64,000 nucleotides of DNA, from NCBI RefSeq assembly GCF_052324685.1, contig NC_135219.1, positions 22,020,758-22,084,757 of the forward strand, in the 5' to 3' direction. Position 1 is the stretch's first letter, and each line of letters begins with the position of its first letter. Made by a program: the position numbers and the translations under genes. This document shows positions 37,036 to 50,659 of the stretch, piece by piece. The DNA comes from Brachyhypopomus gauderio (Eukaryota > Chordata > Actinopteri > Gymnotiformes > Hypopomidae). The notes under the pieces are model-generated. The model searched no databases. It worked only from the letters and a program-made list of their open reading frames with translations, and had not been told where the DNA came from.

Positions 37036-38845
37036 TACATCTTAAATATGATTTCGAAGCTCATAACCAGTGAAACTGAAGTACCCATCATCTACCAGCT
37101 CTGTTCTGAGTGCTGCTTGCAGCTATTAGTCTATAGTTTACTTCCTTGACCAAAATAAAAAAAACAATATCACATGTAGAAATATTCATACTGCTTGACG
37201 GGAGTCTTGGTTTTCGGTTTGTACGTCGGATGGTTGCACCTGTTTGATCGGGCACATCACACTTGGCAAGGCGACAGTCAGAGGGCAGGAACCGATGACG
37301 AGGTGAGGCTTCTTGGTTCCAGACATGACAGGTGCTGATACACCCTGACAGGGGCTGATAAGCCCCAATGGAACCCCCACACTATCCACAGCAATGTAGA
37401 AAAAAAGGGTTATCTCGCGCCTGAGCGGTGTGTTTTGCCTCCGTGGGCGCACGCTCCACCTCACGTGGCAGCCCCCCCGGGCTCCTCCCTCCCCCTTCTT
37501 CTCTCTGGGCCCCGCCTCTTGGCCGTTTACAGCAGCTTCCGAGATTTCATCCTCATTGCTGTCATCATCTATGCTTGATTAGCTTTGCCTGATAGAATAT
37601 AACAGCCAGAATATCAACAGACTAGCATGCCAGGAAGAATGCAAAAATTCCTTTTTTGTTTCTTCAGTTTTAACTTGTAAATCTCCTTTGATGCCAGAAC
37701 GGTCAAAGGATATTGACCCAGCAGTGCTGATAATATTGTGCAAACTAATCATTACTGGTGATTAGCTAATCATACATGTGATACACACTTGATGCAGCGT
37801 TGTGTTGCTGCGCTATCATCACATTTACCTGTAGTCCAAATAACCTTTGCAGCTGGCTATCTATCATCTTAATGAATTGCGAATATACCTTGTTAATCCA
37901 GAATTATTACAGATTAGAGCAGTATATAAAAATAGAAAGCTATTTTAGCTAATTATGCCCCGAGCCACTTTTGACATTATTGGCAATTAAAATATGTCAA
38001 GTAGAGGCCCAAGCTGCATGCTAGCTAACATCCAATCTAGCAAACACGGTTTTCCTGGGAGGAGACGAAGATAATTCAGGGAGACATGTGGAATAATGAT
38101 ACACTGGTAGCAGCATTTATCAATTTGTTATTGAGGACCATGTCAAAATGACTTTAAGGTGCTTATGTTTTTCCAAAATGGGAAGAGTAGAGGGAAAGTT
38201 GTCTGAGGATACCCATGGACACTTGCTTTGACATATTAAGTAATAATAATAATAATTATTATTATAAATCATATTAAAATTTCTAAATAGAATTCTACAT
38301 TGTATTTCAACCAATAGGAAATTTTGTCAAAAAAAAAAATACTGACACAGTTAGGCTGCCTTATATTCAGACCTTTGAGATTTTAATTTCATTAATTAGA
38401 TACGGGCAACTCTTATTTAAACTAGGAGAGAATAATTTTATCTGGGGGAGGAACTAAAAATAAGTTAAGGCCATATAGGCCATATGTGATGATGAGCGAA
38501 CAGGGGCAGGACTGAAGATAGGAGCTACATTTATAAGGGCAAATCCAATATAGTTAACATTAGCATGGGTCAGGGTGGGGGGGTCAGATAGAGGAACAAA
38601 AACGGAGTACATAACTAAGAGCAGGAGACTAAACACAAACAACAGACAAGGAACAAGACAAAAATTAAACATGTAACAAGGAAATTACCAATTGAATCAA
38701 ACACAGGAAGTCAAACACAGAACATGACGTACATAATACAATGACCAGTGACAAAAACCAAAATTCTCAGAGTTCAAATAGGCAGAGTAATGAAAGGAAG
38801 CTAAATATTGGATCTGTTAAGGCAGGGCAACCCTAAACCAAAACA
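37036..38845. other. Non-coding, partly repeat-like
   Basis: A GC-rich patch at 37420-37530 (CpG and CCCCCCGGG) is unexplained. An ACAAAC/GGAACA-rich patch at 38590-38780 resembles LTR sequence read in reverse, like the block at 14.5-15.4 kb. (ATA/TAA)n lies near 38240-38265. No gene recognised. Confidence 0.4.
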
Positions 38846-39092
38846 TACACTATATTGCTATATATACACTATATGGATTCAGTGACATCCCATTCTGAAT
38901 CCATAGGGTTCAATATGATGTTGGTCCACACTTTGCAACTAGAACACCTTCAACTCTTTTGGTTAGGCTGTCCACAAGGTTTAGGAGTGTGTTTATGGGG
39001 ATTTTTGACCATTCTTCCAGAAGCGCATTTGTGAGGTCACATATAGATGTTGGACAAGAAGGCCTGGCTCTCAATCTCCGCTCTAATTCATC

Positions 39093-39500
39093 CTAAAGCT
39101 GTTTTATTGGGAGTAGGTCAGGAGTCAAGTTCATCCACGTCTTTACGGGCCTTGCTTTGTGCACTGGTACACAGTCATGTTGGAGAAACAAACAAACAAA
39201 CAAACAAACTGTTCCCACAAATTTGTGAGCATGGAAATATCCAAAATGTCTTGGTATGCTAAAGTATTCATAGTTCTTTTCACTGGAACTATCGGGCCAA
39301 GCCCAGCTCCTGAAAAACAACCCCACACCATAATCCCCCTCCACCAAACTTTACACTTGGTACAATGCAGTCAGTACCGTTCTCCTGGCAACCCATTCCA
39401 CTTTTTACACTATGCGCTTCAACATCCACTGACCCCGCTCCGTCAGTTTACATGGTCTACCACTTTGTGGCTGAATTGCTGTCATTCCTAATCACTTCCA
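39093..39500 (-). pseudogene. Tc1-like transposase pseudogene
   Basis: Minus-strand MVWGCFSGAGLGPIVPVK, then AYQDILD and LWEQF (39143-39331), is the DDE core of this family. Directly after LWEQF, five AAAC units (39184-39207) replace the expected residues before the next catalytic Asp segment. Stops and shifts occur further on. The N-terminal half is largely lost. Confidence 0.75.
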
Positions 39501-39668
39501 TTTTCTTATAATACAGCTGTTCTACAAATTTCATGATTTCACGAATGCACAGGTGGCATCCTATCACAATTCCACACTGAAATTCACTGAGCTCCTGAGA
39601 GAAACACATTCTTTTGTAAAAAAAAAACAGTCTGCATGCCTAGGTGCTTAATTTTATACATCTGTGGC

Positions 39669-39801
39669 CAGAGGTGTATAATTCAGGTTCAGAAAGTAAA
39701 AGTCCTCAACAGGATTTTGCTCAGGCTTCCTTGAGCATACCAAGCTTGAGCAAAATCCTGGTGAGGACTTTTACTTTCTGAACCTGGATTATACACCTCT
39801 G
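39669..39801. mobile_element. hAT-type palindromic MITE nested in the Tc1 relic
   Basis: 133 bp with ends CAGAGGTGTATAAT / ATTATACACCTCTG and arms that stay complementary almost to the centre (TCAGAAAGTAAAAGTCCTC against GAGGACTTTTACTTTCTGA). The flanks TCTGTGGC (39661-39668) and CTTGTGGC (39802-39809) each differ by one base from CCTGTGGC, which I remember as the intact Tc1 sequence at this point, so an 8-bp duplication is well supported. Confidence 0.8.
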
Positions 39802-39881
39802 CTTGTGGCCATGAAAGTGATTGGAACACCTGATTCCTATAATTTGGATGGGTGAGCGAATACTTTTGGCAATATAGTGTA

Positions 39882-41736
39882 AATAAAGGTCCCAAGGACA
39901 ATGACACCACAGGAACCACAACACAAGGGGAGGGGCATCTAAATTATTATCAAATGTGTTTAAAATTAAATGAAATCATCATAATTGTTTTCTTAGATTG
40001 GTTTACTAGCTATATCTAAATTAAGAAGTAAACAAACATCATAAACAAGAATTTTCCAGCTATGCTGATTTTTTTCATCTTTATATCTTTTCCTTATATT
40101 TAAATCTTTCTGTATCTGTCTTTCTGTTGTGTTAAATATTGTGGTCAAATGTTGTCTGGAGGATGGGTGTATCAAGCCTACACCCGCCAAAGCTAGTCCA
40201 GCTCCAGAAACACCATCAAAGCCCTAACTGATACACTGCAAAGCTACACAACTACATGATCAAACCTGACTTTAATGTGAATTTTCACTGGCAGCCAATC
40301 TGCATTTGAAATGATTAAGATACCACTCTCTCCATTATCTGAACCAAGGTTAAGGAATTATGTCTTTCATTCAGTTCAGCCTTGTGTCAAGAGTGATTAA
40401 AGCAGTCTGTGAGTTTGGTAAAATATTCAGGATTATATTTAGCTAAGCATGCCTGAAACACATATGGGACATGCCTCTTACACTGGAAGGTCAGGTCAAT
40501 GATAGGAGGTCAGAGTCAGAGCTAGTGTACATGAAAGAGATTACGACACTTGAGGGACGTACGTTATCAGGACAACACATTGTAGGCTATGCTTAGCACT
40601 TTGTTTGAGACTGAATTGCCACTCGACAGCATAATCAACTCATTCGGTATGTGATATGGTTTGGTTCAGTGTGAGGAACTAACATTCTCTACGCATGCAT
40701 CTAAATGGGTAAAAAGAGCATTTAATGTTAAGATAACGTGCCTAAAAACACCAGGAGTGTTACTCGTTTTTTACAATAGTGTTACTCGTTTACTCTTACA
40801 CACACTCACGCCACAAATTTACACTACAAACACAGTTTTCATTTAAGACAAGTCCAGAGCTCAGAAGGTTACAATGCACATACAACCAGTCATGTTCCAA
40901 AAATATCAACAATAAGCAAGACGACAAGGAATGTAACTGTACGTATTCTGTTTAAGCTTCCCTCTCCAGAGTTTGGCCGTTAAAAAACGACGAAAGACAA
41001 ACAAAATAAGCAGGTTCCACTCAAATCGAGCAATTCCATATCAGCTTGATTCAATCTGACAGAGACAAAAGGCCAGAAGTGGAGTTCTGGTCATTTCATT
41101 TCACCCACTTGAAATAAATGTGTTTTGCTCTGTGTCATATGCTTCTGCCTTATACCTTTTGGGGCAAAACACACCTTTCCTAATCCATCTCTTGCAGGTT
41201 CAGCTGCCTATGTTGGGTTGATGTCTAATGTATTACCTCAGGGAGAGCAAACAGCACACTGGAATGTTTAGACTGTCTTGAGAATTTTTACTTTTATAAA
41301 TGATCAAATTATAAATGAATCATGTAAATCTATCAACACATTCAATGTGTCTGTAGTAACAAAAAAAACTATTTGGGGAGAACAAACCCTCAGCTTGTGT
41401 AGGTTGTGATTTTTTGTTATTGCATTGAGCATCTTACCCTAGAATCCTGCGAAACACTGATGAGCCAATTTGTTAATGCCTTATTTGTTATGCACTGTTT
41501 TCTATGTATCGCCACTTTGGGATGTAATGGACTACATATACCAGTGATCAGGTACATATCAGGTAAAACAAAAAAAAACACAAAACAACAGCAACTGGAT
41601 TGCATTATAATTACTGAAAAGACTAGCAGTTGGGTTACTGGAGCCTAACACTGTGGCAGGACAGTGGGTATTGGGTGTTCTGCTGCAAAGGGCATTCTCA
41701 CCAATGCAGGCCTGCTAAGTAATGGAAAATTATATG
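39882..41736. other. Non-coding, nothing recognised
   Basis: AT-rich desert with short chance frames only. Confidence 0.45.
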
Positions 41737-41744
41737 TCCAAAAC

Positions 41745-42592
41745 CAGGGGTGGAAAGTAACTAATTACATTTACTCACATTACTGTAATTGAGTACTTTT
41801 TATGAGTAATTTGTAATTTTCTGAGTAGTTTTTGAAATATGTAATTTTTACTTTTACTTGAGTACATTTTGACCCAAGTAGTTTTACTTCACTACATTTG
41901 AACGCACTCACATTACTGAGTAAAAAAATATTGATGGTGAAAAATTAAATGCAGGCAGAAATTTAAACTTCTGAGTCCCAGAACTGAAGGCCAATTGCGT
42001 GGCCTTGCCTTGCGCTCCCTTTCCATTGTCTCATAATCAGGTCGTAATCTGGTGCACTTTTTTTCCAAAAGGATGAGATTGTTCTATCTTTAAATCTTCT
42101 ATCTATCAGATTCTGTGGGATCCTGTGGGCATTTTATTGTGAGTAGTGGAATGCTGTTGCATTTTAGTTTGATTTGTGGCATCTTGTGGGCACTTAATTT
42201 TGTGTGCATTTTGTTTTTTTTTTATTCTTATCATAGTGTTGTCCGTTAGACAATAGGACTGAAAATTGTTTGCACTTTATGGTACAGGTTGTGACTGTCC
42301 TTGTGCTGTGAGGAAGTATGTTCCTGAGCCCAGCTGATCTGCAAGTGTGGATGTGCACTTAAATACGCTTTGAAATCTATTAAAACAACTGAATTTGGTT
42401 CATGATTCATCCATGCATTAAATAACTGAAAGTAACTAAGTAACTTTTACTCAAATTACATTTTAAATGAAGTAATTTTGTACTTTTACTCGAGTAAATT
42501 TTGAGATGGGTAATTTTACTTTTACTCTGAGTAGATTTTAGGCAATGATACTTTTACTCAATTACAATTTTTCAGTACTCTTTCCACCTCTG
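41745..42592. mobile_element. hAT-type non-autonomous element with perfect 8-bp target duplication
   Basis: 848 bp. The ends are CAGGGGTGGAAAGTAAC on the left and AGTACTCTTTCCACCTCTG on the right, flanked by TCCAAAAC at 41737-41744 and 42593-42600. The subterminal regions are rich in TACTTTTACT and GAGTAA words on both sides in opposite orientation. No transposase frame is present. Confidence 0.93.
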
Positions 42593-42788
42593 TCCAAAAC
42601 TAATGGAAAAACAACCCGGTCCCATGGCTTTAATGTAGTAATCCACTGGATTAGGTTACACATACCTTTTTAATAGGTAATCAGTAATCTGCAGTGGAAT
42701 ATGCTTATTGAGTACCCCTCCCAACCAATGCACAGTTTGAATTACAGGCCCTCTATACACTATTTAATGATCAGTTTCTTACCACAGG

Positions 42789-43226
42789 TGTCACGTCTGG
42801 CTCCGCCTTCAACCTGTCTGTCTTGCTTCCATGGTGTTCAGCTGTTTCGAGTTTTGTTTGGTTTATATTCCCTGTGGTATGGTGTCAGTGTTTGTAGGTC
42901 AATGTTCTATTGTTCATGTGTCTGTAGGCTTGCTTGTTTTCATACACATCTTTGCTGTTTACTACATGTGGTTCGAGCGTCTACTATGCCTGGTTTTTTC
43001 ATGTTCCTCAGCTCTAGTTTGTCTTAGTCGTTTGGCTTCCCTTTTTGTGTATGGCCCTTGTGTTTCTGGTTATTGAGTTCTGGTTAGTGTATTGGTTTTG
43101 TGTTATGTAGTCATACCCCGCTGTCCCAGTGCCCTCCATGTCGGCATGGTTCGGCTACAAGAATCATATTAATAAAACTAGCTCTCTTCAGCACATGTGT
43201 CTGCCTCCTGGCTCCAGCCCACTACA
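42789..43226 (+). mobile_element. Solo LTR with perfect 5-bp target duplication
   Basis: The 438-bp unit starts TGTCACGTCTGGC and ends CCCACTACA, flanked by ACAGG at 42784-42788 and 43227-43231. AATAAAAC (43170-43177) is the probable poly(A) signal. T/G-rich interior frames are shadows. Confidence 0.88.
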
Positions 43227-43501
43227 ACAGGACTGCTGTTGACTGAATATTGTTTTGCCAACCCTCCAGTGACAATGATAGGGGTATAACCCCAGCACCA
43301 CATGTGTACCAGCTCAACACCCACACCCATGCCAGTTATCATGTCAGAGGTCATGCTGTGCTGAGAGTGAGGTGTCACCCAAAACAAATATCTAGCCAAC
43401 ACTTGGCCTGCGGTCAGACACCGGCCACCTGCAACAAATATAAAATAGCCAGTGAATGTAGGTATAATGTTTCTAATACAGTGTTTGGCAAGTGTAGTGT
43501 A

Positions 43502-43519
43502 GTGTGTGTGTGTGTGTGT

Positions 43520-43574
<55 letters not shown>
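43502..43574 (+). repeat. (GT)n microsatellite
   Basis: About 73 bp of GT repeats with one GG interruption. Overlapping frames of 149-163 codons are artefacts of it. Confidence 0.97.
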
Positions 43575-43576
<2 letters not shown>

Positions 43577-43814
43577 CGCCATGCATTCCCCATCTGTCAT
43601 AGTGCCGAGGTGGGAACTGAGTCGTGGGCCTCTCACTTCATCATTTTCGAATATTCATGTGGATTTTCGTGCCGCTGTTTTTCCGCACAGCGCTGTTGAG
43701 TCACAGCGAGCCCATGTTGAGTCCTCTAATTTTCACATTTCAGTTTTGTTGCCGAGGGGCGCAAATCTGCCCCTTCCACCGGCTGCTCAGACACGCATGA
43801 AGGCGAACGCGCCA

Positions 43815-43835
43815 TCTCTCTCTCTCTCTCTCTCT

Positions 43836-43874
<39 letters not shown>

Positions 43875-43912
43875 AGACACACACACACACACACACACAC
43901 TCACACAGACAT
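43815..43912 (+). repeat. Compound (CT)n(AC)n microsatellite
   Basis: (CT)11 runs to 43836, then (AC)n with CTCACACAGAC interruptions to about 43912. Confidence 0.95.
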
Positions 43913-44019
43913 ACCCTCAGCTTCTGTTTACAGTTACAGACTTCACTTAGGCTACCTCCCTATGGTGAACTTTCCTCTCGGTTGCCCTGTTCACTAGCCG
44001 TGCAGAACACTTCAAATGG

Positions 44020-44110
44020 CATGGAATATTTAATTAGCTCTGCCTCTGCTGATAGCGTTATCGTGGCTGACTCTTAGTCCATTTGCATGTCTTTTTTAAC
44101 AGTGAGGTTC
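44020..44110 (+). other. Candidate conserved non-coding element
   Basis: Contains TTTAATTAGCTC, a homeodomain-like site, and CATTTGCATG, which includes the POU octamer-like ATTTGCAT, in 90 non-repetitive bases. The assignment is pattern-based only. Confidence 0.2.
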
Positions 44111-47100
44111 AGAGGCTCTCTTTAGGGGATAGAAGCAGTCAGACCCCTTAAGCTCACCCTCCCCACATCTTCAGCACCAACCACCCACACTCCATTAGCA
44201 TGCCTTTGAATAGTCGGGCAGGTTTCAGCAATGCAAAAGCGCTTCCTGAGGACACCGAAGGTATTGCCTCAATAGACAGCTGCACATAAATGACCACCAA
44301 GGTGATTTGGAAACCCTTACTGTAGGTATATATACTTTTGATAATGTATAAACACACCCTCTCAGAAAAAGCTCAAATATAAAGCTTAGAAACTATGTTT
44401 CTCCGAAGTTAAGCAAGATGACATTTTGGAACTTGGCATTGATGAATAACATTTTTGTTCAAAAATTTGCTCTATTATCACCAAATTAAGGGAATTAAGT
44501 TAATTGCAATGAAAGAGAGAAATTGAGAGAAATTGTTATTAAATTAAGCGATGATGGCTGTGGATAGAACTCAACAGTTATAATGTGACTGCCCTAGGAA
44601 AGGCTTTTTCTATGCCGGACCTCTTGTTAACCTGCAGGAAATATGTTGGCATGTACTGAGTCAGTGCGAAACACAAAGATGTGTACAAAGGTCAAGCCCT
44701 GTGGGGGAGCTCAGGGCAGTAAGTATATCTGTGTGTGCTATGTGTGGGGAGGAGGTATAACCTTAGGAAATGTTACCATGCCAACCAGACAGGGAAGACC
44801 ATTCGAAATTGGTTTATTTTGTAATCTTGGAAATGATCCAGAATGATCTGTGAGATACATGTGTGTCTTGCAGTGTGGATCACAACCATAAAATGATCTG
44901 TTCTGGTTCTCTGCTCTGCCGGTTTTCAAGCATTCTCAGCATTTCCTGGTCAGTAAACATAAATAATTTAGTGAGTGACTCATACTTGCCAACCATTTTA
45001 ATAGTTCTGCACAGTTCTGCATGTTGTAAATTACTTTGCATATATGTGCCAATGTACCTGATTAAAGAAAGAAACATTATTCTAATGTAAAATGTTATTT
45101 AAAAAAAGATAATAATGAATTGGTTGCCTATAGTAAACAGGAGTCACTAGCTAACCTTTGCAACCATGGCTTTTTTAATAACCTCTTTTGAAAAGTGTTT
45201 TTAATGTGCCTACCAGAGAGACTCTCATCAGATTCATAAAAACACAACACATATTTGTGTTCCAAATGCCACATCTGCACTGACCAAACAGTAAGGGATG
45301 CCCAACATGCTAAAAGCCTAGTTTATTGTTAAAAAAGGGGCAGATCCTAAAAGCAAATGATTAATTGCTAATTTATCCCTGGTACAATTATTATCCCTTA
45401 TCCCATTATAACAATTATTTCTATTGCCGTGGTTGAGAGGCAAATGTCTGTGACAAGTCCAGTCTAAAGGGCTTGTTTGGGTGTGATGTAGCCATGCATG
45501 CAATGTATGCAGCTCTCTCAAAAAATCAGTGCTATACAGAAGATCTGATGCCAACCTCAACTGTACAAGGCTTGAGAAACAAATAAACTTAATGATTACC
45601 ATATATTGACTGCTGTGTACTGTACTTTTTGCTAATACAATAACATATACATAACACATAACAGCTGAGAAGACATCAAGTTTGAATCAGTGAATTTCTG
45701 AACAGAATCAGAAAAGTTTTTTTTTAAAGGCTGCAATACAGAGACATACCCCAAATACTATTGTACGGTGCATTTTAACAATTAATTCAGAAATCATCAG
45801 CCTACCAGGCTGTAGGACACCCGGCTGCTGTGTCCCTTCTGTCCTGAGCCTGGGATCCAGCCTGGGATTTTCATCTCTCCTCCACCATAGCGTAGTGAAG
45901 CAGTCTGGTGCCTGCATGGTTTGGTCAACCACTTAGCGTTCTTCTCTGAACACGCTTGTGGAGCACTCCGACCCTACATGGTAATTCAGAAAAGCAGTGG
46001 CACACTTCACATGCACTTAAACTGGCTGTGCTGACTTGTGGCTACATTGGTGATGCTGTCAAAAGGAAGGTTGCTAGTCTCTACCCAACCCCTTCCCCCA
46101 GGTGTTTGAGAGAATCTCTTAATAGATGTCAACTTTCAAGAATGTCAACTTGAGGGTTAGGGACTTTTTGGTAACAAGACCATCAATATTAAATATGAAT
46201 TTTGACAGAGAGATTTTCATGCAAAATGTCGAGATGTTATTAATATCCATCCGACATTAGCCAACGGACAAGTTATTACAAAGAGCATGTTCATTATTAT
46301 ATTAAGTGGGTGACATGCATTCATACTTTGTAAGCACAAGATAGCTCATGCTTTCTTGCGGTCCAATAGCACAAGTGAATAAAACATCAAAGGAAAAAAT
46401 AAGTGAGCATGAACAAATGCCCCCCCAAAAAAAGAGTTTCAAAAAGAAAACACTTCTGCCTTCATAGTAGCTATAGAAAAAATGACTGGATAGTGCTGAA
46501 TGTTAGTAGTGGTTATCCGTGAGAGATGACAGCTACTAACAGCCCCAGAAAGGCACCCAGCCTGCCACATAAGACTATGAAGGGTGACAGTGTTTTCTGA
46601 ACTTAATTTTAAAGGTTCTGGTCCAACAATATATTTCAGATATGGTATCTTATGACTTACTATTCCACACTAACCAGGTGTCAAAAATAACCTAAATTTC
46701 AGTTTTGCCTGCTGCACTTCCTGTGCCTTTGTCAGTCCAACAGGAAGCTGCTTTCAAGAGTTATGAACACGATACACTTTACTCTGTGGCTTTCCACACC
46801 TGAGATAAGACATTTTTAATATCAGCACCACATACCTTATTTCAGCCTCAACAGGTATCCAGTTCACAGCACACGTTTGAGTCTGCCCGAGTCTGCATGT
46901 TAGCTCACTGCATGAACTTGGAATTAGCTTCATTTGGGTGACAAAGACAATCACGTTTTCTATAAATAGATTCGTAATATTTCGGGCATGAAGATTTGAC
47001 TATCCCCCCATCTTGTTTTAGATGTCTTCTATCATTTTTCTATCATTTCTCCATTCATACTGATCTTTCTCACTGCTCCAAGTCTTAGTGCAGCTAGAGT

Positions 47101-49800
47101 AACCACGTCACAGACGGAGATCACTGGATTAGATCAGTATAGATTAGATCTCCTATTAACGTTTGAAGATCTGAACGTTACAGTTAACATATCTTTCATG
47201 CTCTCGTCCCCACTGGACATCCCTCTAGCTGTCCTCTAATAGCTCATTCCCACATAGCTTACTCAGAGTACAGCCTAACGACATTTTAAAGCACTTTAAA
47301 GAGTTTATTCTTCCCAATGTCTATCCAATACAGAAAGCCTTTCTGAATACCAATTCTCAGCACATTTATTTCAAATATGACGCACACCTTTGTATATTTC
47401 GATGAGAGGAGTGTATTTTTAACACGTCTAACGTCACTGATTGCAGTGAAGGGCAAGACCAGCTGTAATCACAGCTTAATGGGACCGGTTGATCGTGCAT
47501 TCCCTCATGCTGTGAGGAGTGTTCTTCATGGTGAGCCTAACCTACCAAGCACAAGACACGAGTCGCATGTTATATATAAGGCATGTGACATATATGTGAT
47601 TGCATCTGTAGCTCATTTTATAGATTTTATTAGTATATAAATATGTCCCGTATAGAACTATACGATATATGTTCACAAATACATTTTCCAAATATACCGC
47701 AGGCCAGATTTTTAAAACTTGTACACTCTCACCACCTAGTGGTAAATGGGAGGTTCGCTATAATAGGCTTATTATGCCCTATGACAGAAGGGACCAAAGT
47801 CCAGGAGATCTACGACCCTGCATTGTTTAGTTCTAATCTACCAATCTAATCTAATCAAGAACACCTGGCTCTAATATTAAGATGCTCCTGAATAATCAGG
47901 ATGGGGGAGTATCAGAACAGATTATATATAAATAGTATATTCTGTCTTCCTAAGAAGAATTCAAATCAATGTAATATATCCTAGAATTATATTTTATATC
48001 ATATATAATTATAATTGCTGTTATTATTTAGTAGTACTAGTAGACATAGTATCAGTAATAGTAGTAGCAATAACAAATGCACCATTTCAAACCAAAGAGC
48101 AATATTCACTCAATATGCAGTTCAATAGAAATATTTTTTCTCAGACCATTTTCGAAAGTATTTTATATGAGCTCTTTATGTGTACAACTGCAGACTGTAA
48201 CCCATTTGTTACTGTCCACAGGGGCCCTTATCTCTTTCTATTGATATTTCCTTACCAGTCACTACAAATTATAACATATGCTAAGTGTACAATAGATTCT
48301 GGACATTTGACTTACAGAAATACCAACACCGGGTCACCAGACAAAACATATTATTACTGAGTTCTACATTGTTTAAACTAGAAATATTCCTATAGCTAGG
48401 ATTCATTTTCATTCTTGCATTGTGCAAACATTACACAAAGAATAAAATAGCAGGTAATGCACACCATGCATGCCAGTAGTTTTAAAAGGTATTTTACAGG
48501 ATCTCCCACTCATTTGGGGAAAGTTTGGACACATTTCAATACCCATGCCTGGGTACCCTTGTCTTTAGTAATGTATTTTTTTATATTTATATTTATTAAA
48601 TGACGAGATTTGGACATTCTTGCAAGGAACATGCGATGGAGATAGTTACTCTGGATGGTAAGTGTGGGTGCAGACAGCCATGCTAGGGAACTGGCCCTAT
48701 AACAAATCTGCCTAAAAGTGCTGACGACAATGAATTAGAGCCAGCACTGCAGAACACACCGCACTAAGTATGGGTGACCATTATTAACCGATTGTCAGGT
48801 CAGTGAGATATAGGATCTTCCTGTCTGGTTCCATACATTTTGGCTCTGAATGTCTCAAAAACCAAAATCTCAGCTCTTCACAAGATAAAGACACGGGAAT
48901 ACTCCCATCAGCATTAACAGCACACCTTTTGAAACTCTTTCACGATCCCTGGTGAACACCAACAGAAGCCTCATGATGGCCCAGCAGTGAATGTTTTTCC
49001 TGTGGAGACTTCAGAAATTTAGAATGAACACATCATTTATCGGTAGACATGTCCCCCAAACGTGTTCATGTCTTGCCTCAGGAAAGTGCTTTCTAAGAAA
49101 TCAGATAATGCACCATATGCCTCAGAAAGACCTTTTTCTTTTAGGTCATTAAATCACTATTATTGGTTAATTATACATCTATTTATACTCATATTGTACC
49201 ACTTCTTGCGTGTTGCCGTTACACAATATTAAATAGTTTCACATTCTTGCTTATATTTAAACACTATTCAATAAGTTACTGCATACCGTATCCCATTATG
49301 CACTCATTGTATTCTGCTTATTATACTTTTAGTGCAGTCACCACTGTCCTTTCCCTCTCCTCTCTTGGCACAATTGTTTAGTACATACATGCCTCTCTCC
49401 TCCAATTCCCATGAACTTGTTTTTGTAAGACCATTCTGCTGCTGTATAAGAATGTAGCTGCATTTCATTATGAACATCACCTATTCTGCATACAACTAAA
49501 GTAACCTTGACTCTGGTGAGAATACATTTGCTACCCAAAAGACCCACATTTCAGGCTGGATGTGGTCGGTTACAGAGTTAACTAAATTGATCAAGAACAG
49601 TAGAAAAAAAAAATAATGTGCAGAATTAACACTTCTGGATCACAACTGCATGCAGACAGAGGGAAGATTAAGTAATAATGTCAAGCCTATTGCAATCATT
49701 AAGATTTACATTTTTAAAAATTGGTCACCTAATAGGAATGTGAGCAGGTGTTTACACTGTATGGAAACTGAGCTCACCATTAGTACACAAACGACAACAG
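44111..49800. other. Gene desert left of rps29
   Basis: 5.7 kb of AT-rich DNA with only chance-length frames (up to 113 codons at 45318-45659, minus). TATATAT-rich patches lie at 47930-48060. No repeat family with clear borders and no RNA gene found. Confidence 0.5.
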
Positions 49801-49819
49801 CTTCAAAGAGGAAAAAAAA

Positions 49820-49825
49820 TTTATT
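49820..49825 (-). terminator. Poly(A) signal of rps29
   Basis: AATAAA on the minus strand lies 77-82 nt after the rps29 stop codon, followed by a T-rich stretch in the direction of transcription. It gives a short 3' UTR, typical for ribosomal-protein genes. Confidence 0.7.
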
Positions 49826-49901
49826 GGAATTATCTAAGTGACATGTTGGCTGCCGGGGATGATGACACTTCCTCGCGGCTGAAGTTCAGTAATCCATGTC
49901 T

Positions 49902-50613
<712 letters not shown>

Positions 50614-50637
50614 GTTGTCTCTTTCTCTCGGGATGTC

Positions 50638-50647
50638 GAAAAGGAAG
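50638..50647 (-). promoter_or_regulatory. Candidate 5' TOP start site of rps29
   Basis: On the minus strand the sequence CTTCCTTTTC begins at 50647, 34 nt before the rps29 ATG. A C followed by an uninterrupted pyrimidine run is the 5' terminal oligopyrimidine motif known from vertebrate ribosomal-protein mRNAs, which places their translation under mTOR/LARP1 control. The short 5' UTR this implies is normal for the family. The exact start base is inferred. Confidence 0.6.
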
Positions 50648-50659
50648 TTAGCAGGCCAC

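Larger units (their letters stand above)
38846..39881 (-). mobile_element. Decayed Tc1/mariner transposon, second family
   Basis: The left end TACACTATATTGC and right end GGCAATATAGTGTA are inverted, with TA at the borders. The longer right end, ATACTTTTGGCAATATAGTG, matches a common fish Tc1-like family I recognise. About 1.0 kb remains, so it has internal deletions. A hAT-type element is nested in it at 39669-39801. Confidence 0.85.

Noticed and set aside
43178..43997. Frames of 149-163 codons
   Set aside because: Driven by GT and AC microsatellites; the translation is Cys-Val or Thr-His alternation.
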